Shown here: positions 25,064 through 35,460 of the stretch, one piece after another
Position numbering within the stretch: position 1 is the first letter of the stretch
How the letters are laid out: each line of letters opens with the position of its first letter
Assembly: GCF_000499845.2 (NCBI RefSeq)
Contig: NC_023755.2
Span: 1,815,530 to 1,879,529 of the forward strand
Length of the DNA stretch: 64,000 bases
Reading direction: 5' to 3'
From: Phaseolus vulgaris
Taxonomy: Eukaryota; Streptophyta; Magnoliopsida; Fabales; Fabaceae
The notes under the pieces: generated by a model
What the model was told of the DNA's origin: nothing
Database searches by the model: none
Seen by the model: only the letters and a program-made list of their open reading frames with translations
Made by a program: the position numbers and the translations under genes

Positions 25064-25759
25064 CTACTGAATAAGAAAATAAAACCTAGTTATCTCTATT
25101 TAATCAATTTCAATTAATTATGATAATTAATATATAATTTTCTTAATATCTAATGACTAATAATATTATATAATAATTGATATATTTTTTAATAGGATCG
25201 AAAGTTTGAATGATTTGTTTCTATAATTATAACAATATTCCTTCTTACATAGATCAACATTTTATTTCTATAATTATAGCAATTATTATCTATGGATTAG
25301 CATTGTATTGTTTTAAAAGTATTCGGTTTGGTTACTTTTTTTTTCAATGAAATGAAACTTATTTTATATATATTTCATTTCTTATCTTAGTAAATATAAT
25401 ATATTGAATAAAAAAAAAAATAAACAATTTAATTATTATATTTTAATAATAAATAAATAAAATCGATATGTTCATTTGATTATAAATAATCTTATAAGAT
25501 TATAAAACCTGACAAAAAAAAAGCATAGTAGGGTAGAAACTATGCTACTTTTTATAATATAATAAAGATAATTTCTCTCAATAATAAAATTTCTAAGTCA
25601 CCGAGTTAAAATTTATTAAGATAATATTATTATAGTCATTATCACAATTGTGTTTATTTTAAATCTCTAGATTCCATTTTGATTTTGTCTTTTAAAAATA
25701 TATTAGAAGTTTATGAGAAGGTGTATTTTAATTTTCTTTAATCTCGACTCTTATGATGT
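25064..25759. other. Upstream region of the DNA ligase gene
   Basis: AT-rich sequence 5' of the LIG1 ATG on the minus strand. No confident TATA box or motif could be assigned. No other gene is visible. Confidence 0.45.
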
Positions 25760-26270
25760 GAAGAGTCTCAATGCTTTAGTATTGTTAAAATTATGATTCC
25801 GCTGTTATTTGTCTTGTCGGCATCTTATGGTCTAATTTCTTGACACCAATTTTTAAAATAAATGAGTACCAAGAGTATGAGACTTAAATTTGAAAAATCC
25901 AACCATTAAGGTCAATCTTGTTCGGGACCAGTGGAATATTAACATTTGTGGGGTAATAGTTAGGCTTTAAACACTACTCCAATAATTACAAGACATAATA
26001 TTTGTCGAAGTTGTTAGACAATTCATGAAGAATCCTCACAAGTTTTTTGGGTTGAGCTCTCCTCGTGTGCTAAGTCCTAACAATTGGTGTTTTTATTGAG
26101 TTAGACTATAGAACGAACTAACTATAGGTTGGATTAAGGTGAAAACAAAATACGGATTGTTGAATGAAGTCGTCTCAAGGAGAAAACGACTATTAACAAA
26201 ACTAGGTTTAAAACCTTTCACCCTAAATCCTAAACATTAACTTTTATATCTTTAGTTTCTACTTTTGTGT
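25760..26270. pseudogene. Partial, deleted duplicate of LIG1 intron 8 plus a scrap of exon 8
   Basis: Blocks in the same order and orientation as inside the ligase gene: 25760-25798 matches 18710-18750, 25799-25932 matches about 19110-19245, 25933-25963 matches 19275-19305, 25963-26195 matches 20300-20540, and 26205-26265 matches 21500-21520 fused to 21640-21690. The last block includes aaacattaac-tttatatct and agtttctactttt, which is coding sequence of ligase exon 8 (minus strand). So this is a copy of the gene region with large deletions, not an independent element insertion. The hAT element is absent from it. Confidence 0.8.
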
Positions 26271-26964
26271 GTTCACTATTTATTAAATATACTCCTTGGA
26301 TTTCTCCAAATTATTAGACTTTGTTACAATATTTCACTAACTAATTATTCATTTATTTCTATTTAATTTTCAATCTTATTTTCAGTATCTCAATCTTTTG
26401 ACTACTTGACCTAATCTTTTTAACTTTTCTATCATTCGGACTAGACAGTAGAGATGTCATTTTAAATATGAAAGAAATTAGAAGTATTATGATACCATTT
26501 CAGATATGGAATAAATTCCAGGTGTTTATAATTTGAGTTGGTTTCATTTTTATTTTATTAAAAAGTCATTTTAACTAAACATAAAAAAAAAATGTATTCC
26601 AATTTGTTTTGGGTTCAATTTAATATAAAATATGAACGAAACTAAATGCACAATATATATATTTATGATCAGTTTGGATTGATTTTAACAATGTTTCTTA
26701 CAATAAAATTGTTATAAACAATCTTTTATGAAATAATTATTAAACATTTTATAATGAAAAAAATCTTAAATAAAGAGACGTGTTATTATTTCTTTTGGAT
26801 ACAATTTGTCTTATATAAATTTTTTTTTATCATTTACAGAATTTTATAATTAAAAACCGCAATGCAAATTTATTATCATATTTGATAAATATGAATACTT
26901 TGTGATTACAGTAGAATCAAATAATAAAACAACATTTAATTAATAATTTTTTTAATTATACATT
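26271..26964. other. AT-rich intergenic DNA
   Basis: No gene, structured repeat or inverted pair recognised. Confidence 0.5.
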
Positions 26965-27105
26965 AGCTGTTAATTAATTTTAAACATATAATCCTATATA
27001 GTTGTTAATTAATTTTAAACATATAATCCTATATAGTTGTTAATTAATTTTAAACATATAATCCTATATAGTTGTTAATTAATTTTAAACATATAATACT
27101 AAATT
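26965..27105. repeat. 35-bp tandem repeat, four copies
   Basis: The unit gttgttaattaattttaaa plus catataatcctatata is repeated four times, the first and last copies carrying single changes. Seen directly. Confidence 0.95.
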
Positions 27106-27337
27106 TAAATATAACAAACAGTTTGATCAATCTAAAATCCAAATCAAACCATTTAGTAGAAGAAAAAATAGATTCAAAAAATTTAAAGAAAATTCAGTTT
27201 TGGTTTTTTTTTTTTATGGCTCTTCAGTTATCTCTTTAGATTGATTATCTTTTTAACAGTCTTAGATTAAACAATATTTATTCAAACCCATGTTACTCAA
27301 GTTGAAAACTACCATATAAATTTGTTATAATGTTTTG

Positions 27338-27341
<4 letters not shown>

Positions 27342-27371
<30 letters not shown>
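27342..27371. repeat. (TA)n microsatellite
   Basis: About 15 TA repeats, seen directly. Confidence 0.9.
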
Positions 27372-27374
<3 letters not shown>

Positions 27375-27486
27375 GATTATAATATAATCAAATCTTAAAA
27401 CAATCTTCAAGAACACACGTATGTTGCTTGCATTAAATTCATATAATATATTAATTTAGTCACAAAATTAGCATTTTAGTCCTTAC

Positions 27487-28062
27487 AATTGTAGGACATT
27501 TATCAACCTATAGTTCTGAAATTATAAATTAAATGTAATTTTGGTTTTTAATATTTTTCCTAGAATTTTAGTTCTTAATTTTTAATTAATTATTCGTAAG
27601 TTTGATCTTTGATTTTTTAAACATAATTTTAATATACTTTATCTTTGCAACATTCCAGAAATACATCTAACTATTACAATAAATTCTCCAGGCTTTTTAC
27701 AAGTTTAAAGTTTTTCAAAATACTCATAATAAATGATTAGGACTTATATAGAAATCTAAATATTTACAATATAAAGTTTAAAATAAAATCCTAAAGCCCT
27801 TCAGACCCTTCTGTACTTGTATAATCATCTACTGTGTACGTAATACACTCATCACAGTTCACAATACAACAATAAAAACAAGAATAAGCTGATGAAAAGA
27901 AATTTCATAACATATTTAATTCATGCAAAAAACAATCAAACTAATCATTTATAGAAACTTCTTTACATGTTGTCATACAAAATTTCAATATCAATTTCAT
28001 CATTCATACTGACCACATATGAATTTATTTTCAATCATAATTGTTCGATATGAATTTATTTT
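27487..28062. repeat. 576-bp direct repeat, left copy
   Basis: Begins aattgtaggacattta and ends cgatatgaatttatttt. It matches 32501-33077 in the same orientation at roughly 97% by eye, with scattered substitutions and few small indels. It has neither TG…CA ends nor coding sequence. The pair flanks a 4.4-kb segment containing the Lys-rich ORF. Confidence 0.93.
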
Positions 28063-28920
28063 TATTGTTGTTGTTTTTATTTTCTACATTTATTTATTTT
28101 TACATTTTTTCTTCTTCACATTTTTAAGTATTAAGTGTAACATCTGCATTAGTTTTTTTTTTTTTTTTAAGATTGTGTATTAAGGGTAGACACTTCAATA
28201 TTATCTCAATGTCAACTACTAATTAATATTAATTGACTTTGATCTTTTTTATAATTATGTCCCGTATTTTTACTTGAAATTAACATGATTACATCATCAA
28301 TAATAATAGAAATAAATATTAATTTATGTTAATATATTGAACTTTTATGTTGTTGTAGGGTTTAATTTTTTATTTTCTTCATTCTTAAATAAAATTTAAA
28401 CTAAACATTTCTACTTTACTACTTTTTTATTTTTATTTTGTAAAAACTCATTTCTGTATTCATTAATTATATTTCTAACTATTTTAAACATTAAAAATAT
28501 TTTTTTTAATATATTCAAAATTAAAATTATCAATTTTTATTTTTTTTACTTTTGAAACTGTACTAGATAGAAAAATAAAAACAAAAAGGTACTAAATAGA
28601 AAAATAATGTTACATAAAAAATTGAGTCAACTTCAAAATACCTAAGATAAAAAAGTTCATATAAATACTACAAAAGTTAAATTATTCCAATCATAAAAAT
28701 TAAATAATTAAAAATGAAGAAATATCAAATTTATATGTCCAATTCTCTAATTATGTGGATTAATATTTTATCACATGATTTCTTCCAAAGTCGTTGAATT
28801 TGATACTTACATTTCTTAAAAAATACACTGCTCCAAACTCAAGTTCTCACAAAACAAAATAAAATTTATACGAAGTTTTTCCAACTAAAAAAACAGAAAG
28901 CATTTCCAAAAAAAAAAAAC
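28063..28920. other. AT-rich DNA upstream of the chimeric gene
   Basis: AT-rich with long T runs (near 28155) and A runs (near 28910). I see no exon. It may contain the promoter of the chimeric transcription unit at 28.9-30.6 kb, but no element is distinct enough to name. Confidence 0.45.
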
Positions 28921-29162
28921 TGCACCTCAATTAAATAAAAAAAATGGAGTCATCTTGTATTGTGCAGCCCAATAAAAAGAATAAAAACCTAAATCACAAT
29001 GGAACCTTGATTCTACACCACCCAACGACACCACCGCGATCACCGCACGAATGCACGAACCGCCACCATCGCGCGATCGCTACCACCGCCGCACTCGTAC
29101 AGAGAAGAAGCACCACCTCCGCATAATGTGACTGAAACCAAAACGCAACGCGAAACCCTAAA
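28921..29162 (+). other. Possible 5' exon of the chimeric gene
   Basis: A sudden GC-rich island (29015-29130, CCACCGCGATCACCGC-type) in AT-rich surroundings, ending cgaaaccctaaa followed by gtgagttt, a good donor site. The AAACCCTAA telo-box is common near plant transcription starts. It could be the untranslated first exon of the unit leading to the Lys-rich ORF. There is a 60-codon frame from ATG 28944, but it shows no recognisable domain. Confidence 0.4.
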
Positions 29163-29183
29163 GTGAGTTTATTCTATTGATTG

Positions 29184-29500
29184 ATGCAATGTTAAAGGTG
29201 AAAAAACAACATAACACAGTAGATTTCTTTTTATCATTTTGTAATAAACTTTCTATAATCTTACTCGCTTCAGTAGATTTTTTTATATCATGGTTGTAAT
29301 AAACTTTCTTTAATCTTGCTCTTAGCTTGATGAAGATGAAACTATTACTGGATATTTGTTAGAGGAACATCATACCTCTTCTATGAAATTCTATGAATTC
29401 TACTTAAATTTTTTATTAATTTTGTTCTCTGTTTTATTTATATTGGTGTTATTTTTTTTTTTTCAGTTTGGTAGCCATCCACCCAATAGCTAACTAGAGA
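29184..29500 (+). pseudogene. Copied piece of the WDR55 gene (exon 10 end to exon 12 start)
   Basis: Matches 38501-38755 in order: gatgcaatgtt-aaggtga (exon 10 end and donor), the following intron with cttcagtagattttt and tttgtaataaactttct, exon 11 start cttgatgaagat-gaa (LDEDETITG against LDEDRIITG), intron 11, then the acceptor and TTTGGT of exon 12. Exon 11 loses its donor: after ITG the frame leaves the parent. The copy stops within exon 12, 16 bp before the ATG of the Lys-rich ORF, so the two form one chimeric locus. Confidence 0.85.
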
Positions 29501-29515
29501 GTATTAGTTTTAAGG

Positions 29516-30610
29516 ATGTTGCATAGGATTTGTAAAAGGGTGACAATATACAAAACTAACAAAGATAAAGAGGCTTCCTCTTCAAGGATGTTGCGGTGGA
29601 TTCGTATAATGGAGGTAATCTACAAAGCTAACAAAGATAAAGAGACTTCCGCTTTAAGGATGTTGCAGAGGATTCATAAAAGGGTGATCAATAAAAGGGT
29701 TTTAGTAGAGGCAATATACAAAACTAACAAAGATAAAGAGGCTTCTCCTTGGGCTTCCGCTTCAAGGATGTTGCAGAGGATTCATAAAAGGATGATCAAT
29801 AAAAGGGTTTTAATGGAGGCAATCTACAAAGCTAACAAAGATAAAGAGACTTCCCCTTCGGCTCCCGCTTCCGCTTCAAGGATGTTGCACAGGACTCGTA
29901 AAAGGGTGATCAATAAAAGAGTTTTAATGGAGGCAATCTACAAAGCTAACAAAGATAAAGAGACTTACCCTTCGGCTCCCTCTTCCGCTTCAAGGATGTT
30001 GCATAGGACTCGTAAAAGGGTGATCAATAAAAGAGTTTTAATGGAGGCAATCTACAAAGCTAACAAAGATAAAGAGACTTCCCCTTCAAGGAGGTTGCAG
30101 AGGATTCATAAAAGGGTGAATAATAAAAGGGTTTCAAGGATATTCCAGAAGATTCGTAAAAAAAAGGTGATTAATAAAAGGGTTTTAATGGAGGCAATAT
30201 ACAAAGCTATCAAAGATAAAAGGACTTATGCTTTGACTTCAAGGATGTTGCAAAGGAGTAGTAGAAGGGTGATTAGTAAAAGGATTTTAATGGAGGCAAT
30301 CTATAAATCTAACACAACTAACAAAGATAAAAAGGCTTTGGCTCTCACTTCGTCTGTCACCTCAGCTCTCACTTTGGCTCTCACCTCAGCTCTCACTTCT
30401 CTCACTTTGGCTCTAGCATCGGCTCTAGCATCAGCTCTAGCATCAGCTCTAGCATCGGCTCTCGCTTCGGCTCTAGCGTCAGCTCTCGCATCAAAGATGT
30501 TACAGTGGATTAATAAAAGGAAAAAGGTGACTAATAAAAGGGTTAAGAAAGCTAACTACAAAGCCAAGAAAACTAATAAAGATAAAGAGACTTTGTTATT
30601 GGCGAAATAG
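29516..30610 (+). CDS. Unrecognised Lys/Arg-rich tandem-repeat protein, 364 aa
   Basis: I do not recognise this protein. ATG at 29516, stop at 30608-30610. It is built from about nine units around the core SRMLQRIHKRVINKRVL then MEAIYKANKDKETSP, of 24 to 48 residues; the length varies by loss or gain of the VINKRVLMEA part and of Ser/Ala/Pro linkers (SAPASAS). Near residues 280-325 is a low-complexity (ALASALAS)n run coded by gctctagcatcg-type repeats, then a final unit ending NKDKETLLLAK. It is extremely basic, has no signal peptide or membrane segment, and could form amphipathic helices. The DNA is itself a minisatellite, yet all 364 codons stay open although unit length varies in multiples of three. 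It lies behind the WDR55 fragment. Alternatives are a recent non-functional expansion or a DNA/RNA-binding or nucleolar protein. Function unknown. Confidence 0.55.
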   Translation: MLHRICKRVTIYKTNKDKEASSSRMLRWIRIMEVIYKANKDKETSALRMLQRIHKRVINKRVLVEAIYKTNKDKEASPWASASRMLQRIHKRMINKRVLMEAIYKANKDKETSPSAPASASRMLHRTRKRVINKRVLMEAIYKANKDKETYPSAPSSASRMLHRTRKRVINKRVLMEAIYKANKDKETSPSRRLQRIHKRVNNKRVSRIFQKIRKKKVINKRVLMEAIYKAIKDKRTYALTSRMLQRSSRRVISKRILMEAIYKSNTTNKDKKALALTSSVTSALTLALTSALTSLTLALASALASALASALASALASALASALASKMLQWINKRKKVTNKRVKKANYKAKKTNKDKETLLLAK

Positions 30611-31228
30611 CTTAACCGAGATCATGAGATCCTCTTGAAAATAAGGGTTTTTCTTGCATTTCTTTATAATATCTTTAGAATATATGATTTCATGTTATGA
30701 ATGATGCAAAATAATCTATTGATTTTATTCACATACTCAAATCAATTGTGTTTACTTGTGTCTGAACAAATTAATCAAAAGACGACACAATGAAGAGAAT
30801 TAAAATTTCAGGATAAATGATTTGTAAGTGTATACTTTTCCATTTCATAATTTCATTTCAAACATGATAGTTAGAGTTCTTAAGAAGATTCATAGTTATA
30901 AAAGTGATTAAATACAACACATATTGATGATTAATCTCTACTCTTTGTTTAATTTGGACTAATCCAACTATGAGACAGATCATCACTTATTTTAATGTTT
31001 TGTTCAATTTTTTCATTCTTAAATAGTGAGTAGTCTATAGTTTGTTCATCACTTCTTCTGACCATCTTATTTTAAGTGGTTATGTTGTCTTTATTTCACT
31101 TGTTTCTGTTCATATTTTCTTCATAATCATCGATATATATATATATATATATATAAATGATAATATTTACAATTTTTTTACCTAAAATTTCAACTTTTTT
31201 TACAAAATAATAAATATATCATCAATTA

Positions 31229-31273
<45 letters not shown>

Positions 31274-32500
31274 CTGTGTTTGTTTGTTTTGTGTACCTAA
31301 TATCCTGTTCCGCTTCCTCTGCTTCTGCTTCTCTTCAGCTTTTGAAAACAAAATTTTCAACTCACACCAAATAGTTTTATATTAATTTTATTCAAAAAAT
31401 TTGTCCAAATTTTATATATTACAATATTATCTATAAATAAGAAATTTTAAAATAATAAACAAAAAAGTAAAATTAAATTAGACTAACAGTATTAATTTAT
31501 ATTAACAACAATATTACACCATCAACACTTTAGTTTTATTAAAACAATAAAAATAATAAAACAAAACCAACAAAACAATTAAATAAAGTAAATATCAAAC
31601 TTATATCTAATAGACATTAAAAAAAACTTTATTTTCTTTAAAATACAATAGAATCAAACATATAATATACTTAATTATTTTTCAAAACCAAATATAATAA
31701 TAAACATAATTATTTTTTTTCATTCAAAATATAACAGAACTAATTTACCACAAGAAAAATTCTGTAGAGAGTAACTAATATATATAATATTCACTCTGAT
31801 TAAGAAATCTCTACACACAAAAAAATTATAGGAAGAAATTTAAGAATACCATCGTTATTAGTTACATTTCAATTTTATCAACCAACTATTCAAATAAATA
31901 AATAAATTATTATAAATATATTTTCCTCTTTTTCAATAATTTTAAAAATGTTATTCGATTGTAATGAAGGTTAATATACTTGAAAACTTCAATTCAAGAT
32001 TTGAAATAATATTGTTTATAAAAAAGTTTTCATTTCATTAATTAAATATTTTTCTTATATTTGACATCAATATTTGAATGTAAAATATTACTTGTTATCA
32101 AAATATTTTTTTCTCTTTCAAAATTCTCAATTTTAATTTTCTAATTCTAATAATAATAATATAAAATAATTTTGATAAAAATAATAAAGCAAAGAAAAAA
32201 CTTTCCTTACTTCTATTGACAATATATAAATTATATTTTTATCCAGTTTACTTCTTCTTAATTAATTCAATCAATGAAAAAGAGCCTGTGTAGAAGACTA
32301 AAGCGCTTGCACTTTGGATCAAATGAGGCACCGCAACATTAACACTGTAAACGAAACTAGAGTGAACAGAAAAGGAGTTTGATGAACCCTAAGAGTGAAG
32401 GTGCACAGAAAGAAGAATAACTGGTACGAAAGTAAGGAAAAAAATATTATTTACTTCACTGAGAGTTTTGTAATTACAGATATATACTTATAAAAAATAA
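30611..32500. other. AT-rich intergenic DNA
   Basis: No gene recognised. Near 32290-32440 a less AT-rich stretch (gcgcttgcactttgg, gaggcaccgcaac, gtgcacagaaagaag) might be an exon or UTR remnant, on either strand, but it has no identifiable product. Confidence 0.45.
31133..31271. repeat. Two (TA)n microsatellites
   Basis: TA tracts at about 31133-31155 and 31232-31271, the second with about 20 units. Seen directly. Confidence 0.9.
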
Positions 32501-33077
32501 AATTGTAGGACATTTATTAACCAATAGTTCTTAAATTATAAATTAAATGTAATTTTGGTTTTTAATATTTTTCCTAGAATTTTAGTTCTTAATTTTTAAT
32601 TAATTATTCGTAAGTTTGATCTTTGATTTTTTAAACATAATTTTAATCTACTTTATCTTTGCAACATTCCAGAAATACATCTAACTATTACAATAAATTC
32701 TACAAGTTTTTGTACAAGTTTAAAGATTTTCAAAATACTCATAATACATGATTATGACTTATATAGAAATCCAAATATTTACAATATAAAGTTTAAAATA
32801 AAATCTTAAAGCCCTTCAGACCCTTCTGTACTTGTATAATCATCTACTGTATACGTAATACACTCATCACAGTTCACAATACAACAATAAAAACAAGAAT
32901 AAGCTGATGAAAAGAAATTTCATAACATATTTAATTCATGCAAAAAACAATCAAACTAATCATTTATAGAAACTTCTTTACATGTTGTCATACAAAATTT
33001 CAATATCAATTTCATCATTCATACTGACCACATATGAATTTATTTTCAATCATAATTGTTCGATATGAATTTATTTT
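32501..33077. repeat. 576-bp direct repeat, right copy
   Basis: Second copy of the block at 27487-28062, same orientation, ending cgatatgaatttattttc. See the left copy for comparison. Confidence 0.93.
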
Positions 33078-33429
33078 CAATCAAAATGGTTGGATTTTAT
33101 TTCAATCCACATATGAGATATTGACATATCTCCATAGCACTCACTAATACAGGGCACACACGTGGCCTAATAAGAGCAATACAATGGTAACAACAAGAAT
33201 ATGGAGTTTATCGTGATTGATAAATTGCAAACACATACCAAGTGTTTTTATTCATGTAGTTTTTTATAACAACTATAGTGTGTGTTAAGTTCCTTAATTG
33301 AGAAGTGGTTCATATAGTTTGTTATACCATCTCTGATACATTACATCTTATATGATATCCATGATTTTTTTTTTCATGCCTTTTGGAGTATGGGTTTGTT
33401 TTGAAATTCTAAATTGCAAAAGATCCAAA

Positions 33430-33830
33430 ATGTGAACACAAATGAAACCCCTATTTTCGTCCAAAATGGAAAAACCCACGAAGGTGCGCACCCCCTCTTT
33501 GTAGCGGTTTACTCTTGACCATCCATGAATGTTGCCTATCTCCACAACATACCCCTCCATTTTGGCGGTTCACTCCTCAACTAGGTTTCTTCGATGAATG
33601 TTGCCTATCTCCACCTATAAATAGGTTACTCTCCCTTTTTCTGAAATACACCTTCAATCACTCTCCTCTCTTCTTCTATATTCTCAGGTTCTTTGTTTTT
33701 ACGAGCTTGCTTGCGAGTTGAGTTCTTTGATGCCATCCGAAATTTTTTATTCTGGGAACTTGTGCAACACACTGTGGGCAAGTCTTTAAAGATAATGATC
33801 ATTTACGTCTCAGAAAATCAATCATGTTTA
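33430..33830 (+). mobile_element. Solo or truncated copia LTR
   Basis: Contains cctataaataggttac (33616, TATA box) followed by pyrimidine-rich sequence, then catccgaaattttttattctgg and aagtctttaaagataatgatc with tacgtctcag near 33735-33820. The last part follows the same order as 62105-62215 of the copia element at the window end (tcctcggaaattactggg, aagtccttacggacaatgatt, cacgcctcggg), so both belong to one LTR family. No gag or pol follows here. Borders are approximate. Confidence 0.65.
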
Positions 33831-33865
33831 TGTTCTTAGTTGGCATTTATTGCATTTATTACTTG

Positions 33866-34243
33866 TATTACAAAGTGGACTTTAAGTCTAACTCAACCTC
33901 ATAAAACGAACTCATAAAGTTGAGGTTCGCACCCACTTATATACAATGAAATGTCCTCATCTTTAGTCGATGTGGGATCTCCAACACACCCCCTCACGCC
34001 GAGAGTGACAACTCGTGCATGTGATAACATATTATGGGTGGTCCGATAACGACCCGATAGCGGGTGACCTGATAAGCCCAACAAACACTCGCTAGGATAG
34101 GATCGAAATGACTCAGATACCATATTACAAAGTGGACTTTAAACCTAACTTAACCCCATAAAACCGACTCATAAAGTTGAGGTTCGCACCCACTTATATA
34201 CAATAAAATGTCCTCATCTTTAGTTGATATGAGATCTCCAACA
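33866..34243 (-). mobile_element. Complete TRIM retrotransposon, 378 bp
   Basis: Two 121-bp direct terminal repeats (33866-33986 and 34123-34243) flank a 136-bp centre. On the minus strand the LTR starts TGTTGGAGATC, carries a TATATAAGTGGG promoter-like motif, and is followed at once by TGGTATCTGAGTC, a primer-binding site for initiator methionine tRNA (34122-34110). The purine tract GTGAGGGGG lies just before the other LTR. Flanks are acttg on the left and actta on the right, a likely 5-bp target duplication with one change. There is no coding capacity, as is usual for terminal-repeat retrotransposons in miniature. I know this family to be abundant in legumes. Confidence 0.9.
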
Positions 34244-35460
34244 ACTTAAGCATTTAATAATCTTCTACAAATAAGCTCAAACATGACAAATTTTTTGGGA
34301 GTTGCTTATACTTCTTCCGTGGTTAAGTATGATAATTTTATTGTTTATATGTATATATAATTTAAAAGTTATCTAATTAATTAAATGGTATGTAATTAGC
34401 TAATTAATTTTAAAATCTAAAGTAGTTGATAAGTAAAATCTTGATAGTTAATTAGATATCAATTTAAAAATTAATTTAAATTTTTTATTAATAATATAAA
34501 CTAATTTTGTATAAAGTAATATGTAATTAGTTAGTATAGTAACAAATTATTATCGGTATTTAAAATTAATTTTTATTTAATGATTTTTTTCAGTAGCTTC
34601 AAAATTAATGACAAGGATGAATATGCGTTTTACTCTATTTTTCAGAAATGGAACAAAGCACGGATAAATGAATATAAACAATGAAAAATTATGTTTGGTA
34701 TTGGAATTGGAAATAGAATGAACTGAAGAGGTGAGAAGAGACACCATACAAAATATCTTAGTTTTCTTCTTGTATACATTTTATTAGGTTTTTTTCACTC
34801 TTTATCGTATTTAATCTTATATTTTAAGGTTTAATGTTTATTAAAATTAAGTGATGTGGGGTATAAAAAAAATAGAAATCTCACAATTTAATTATGATAA
34901 ATTGTGATTATAAAGATTGGTGTGATCCTAAAATGGCAGCAAAAGCATAAAGGGAAAGAAATAAAATATGAAGGAATAATTTTGGTGAATGTCTAAATGT
35001 TTAACTGCATTAGAAATTGGATAGAAATAATAACTAGAAAAAGTCCAAATTTTATTATTTTTAAATTTTGGATTGTAGGTGTTGTTTTGGTAATGCTTTA
35101 TTGGCATAAAGAATCCATTATGTACCAATTATTTGTTTAGATAATAGTTTTAGTGTAAGAAAAGAAATAAATATATGTAATTAACATAAAATTAACATTA
35201 AAATTATTATTATTTGTAACTTTATGTAATGATATTTTTATTTTATATGTTAATGTAGTTTTTACGAATATATTAAATTGAATTTTTTATATAATAAATA
35301 ATTAAATTTCACAATATTATTAATTTATATATCCTTTGCATTTCCTATCAATTCTGCTATTTTTGTGTGGATCTGGATCTTCTTGAAAAAGAGGTAAAAT
35401 TGGATTTTTGTTTTGCTTTTTATCTAGATGATCTCTAAGAGCATCCCTAATAGGTAAAGT
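34244..35460. other. AT-rich DNA upstream of the WDR55 gene
   Basis: No gene recognised. The last 200 bp include the presumptive 5' UTR of the WD40 gene; no clear TATA box was identified. Confidence 0.45.

Noticed and set aside
29516..30610. Histone H1 or HMG-type identity for the Lys-rich ORF
   Set aside because: It has high Lys/Arg content but no globular H1 domain, no AT-hook (RGRP) and no HMG-box residues; composition alone does not justify a name.
27487..33077. A 5.6-kb LTR retrotransposon with 576-bp LTRs
   Set aside because: The repeats lack TG…CA ends, no primer-binding site or polypurine tract adjoins them, and the interior has no gag or pol.
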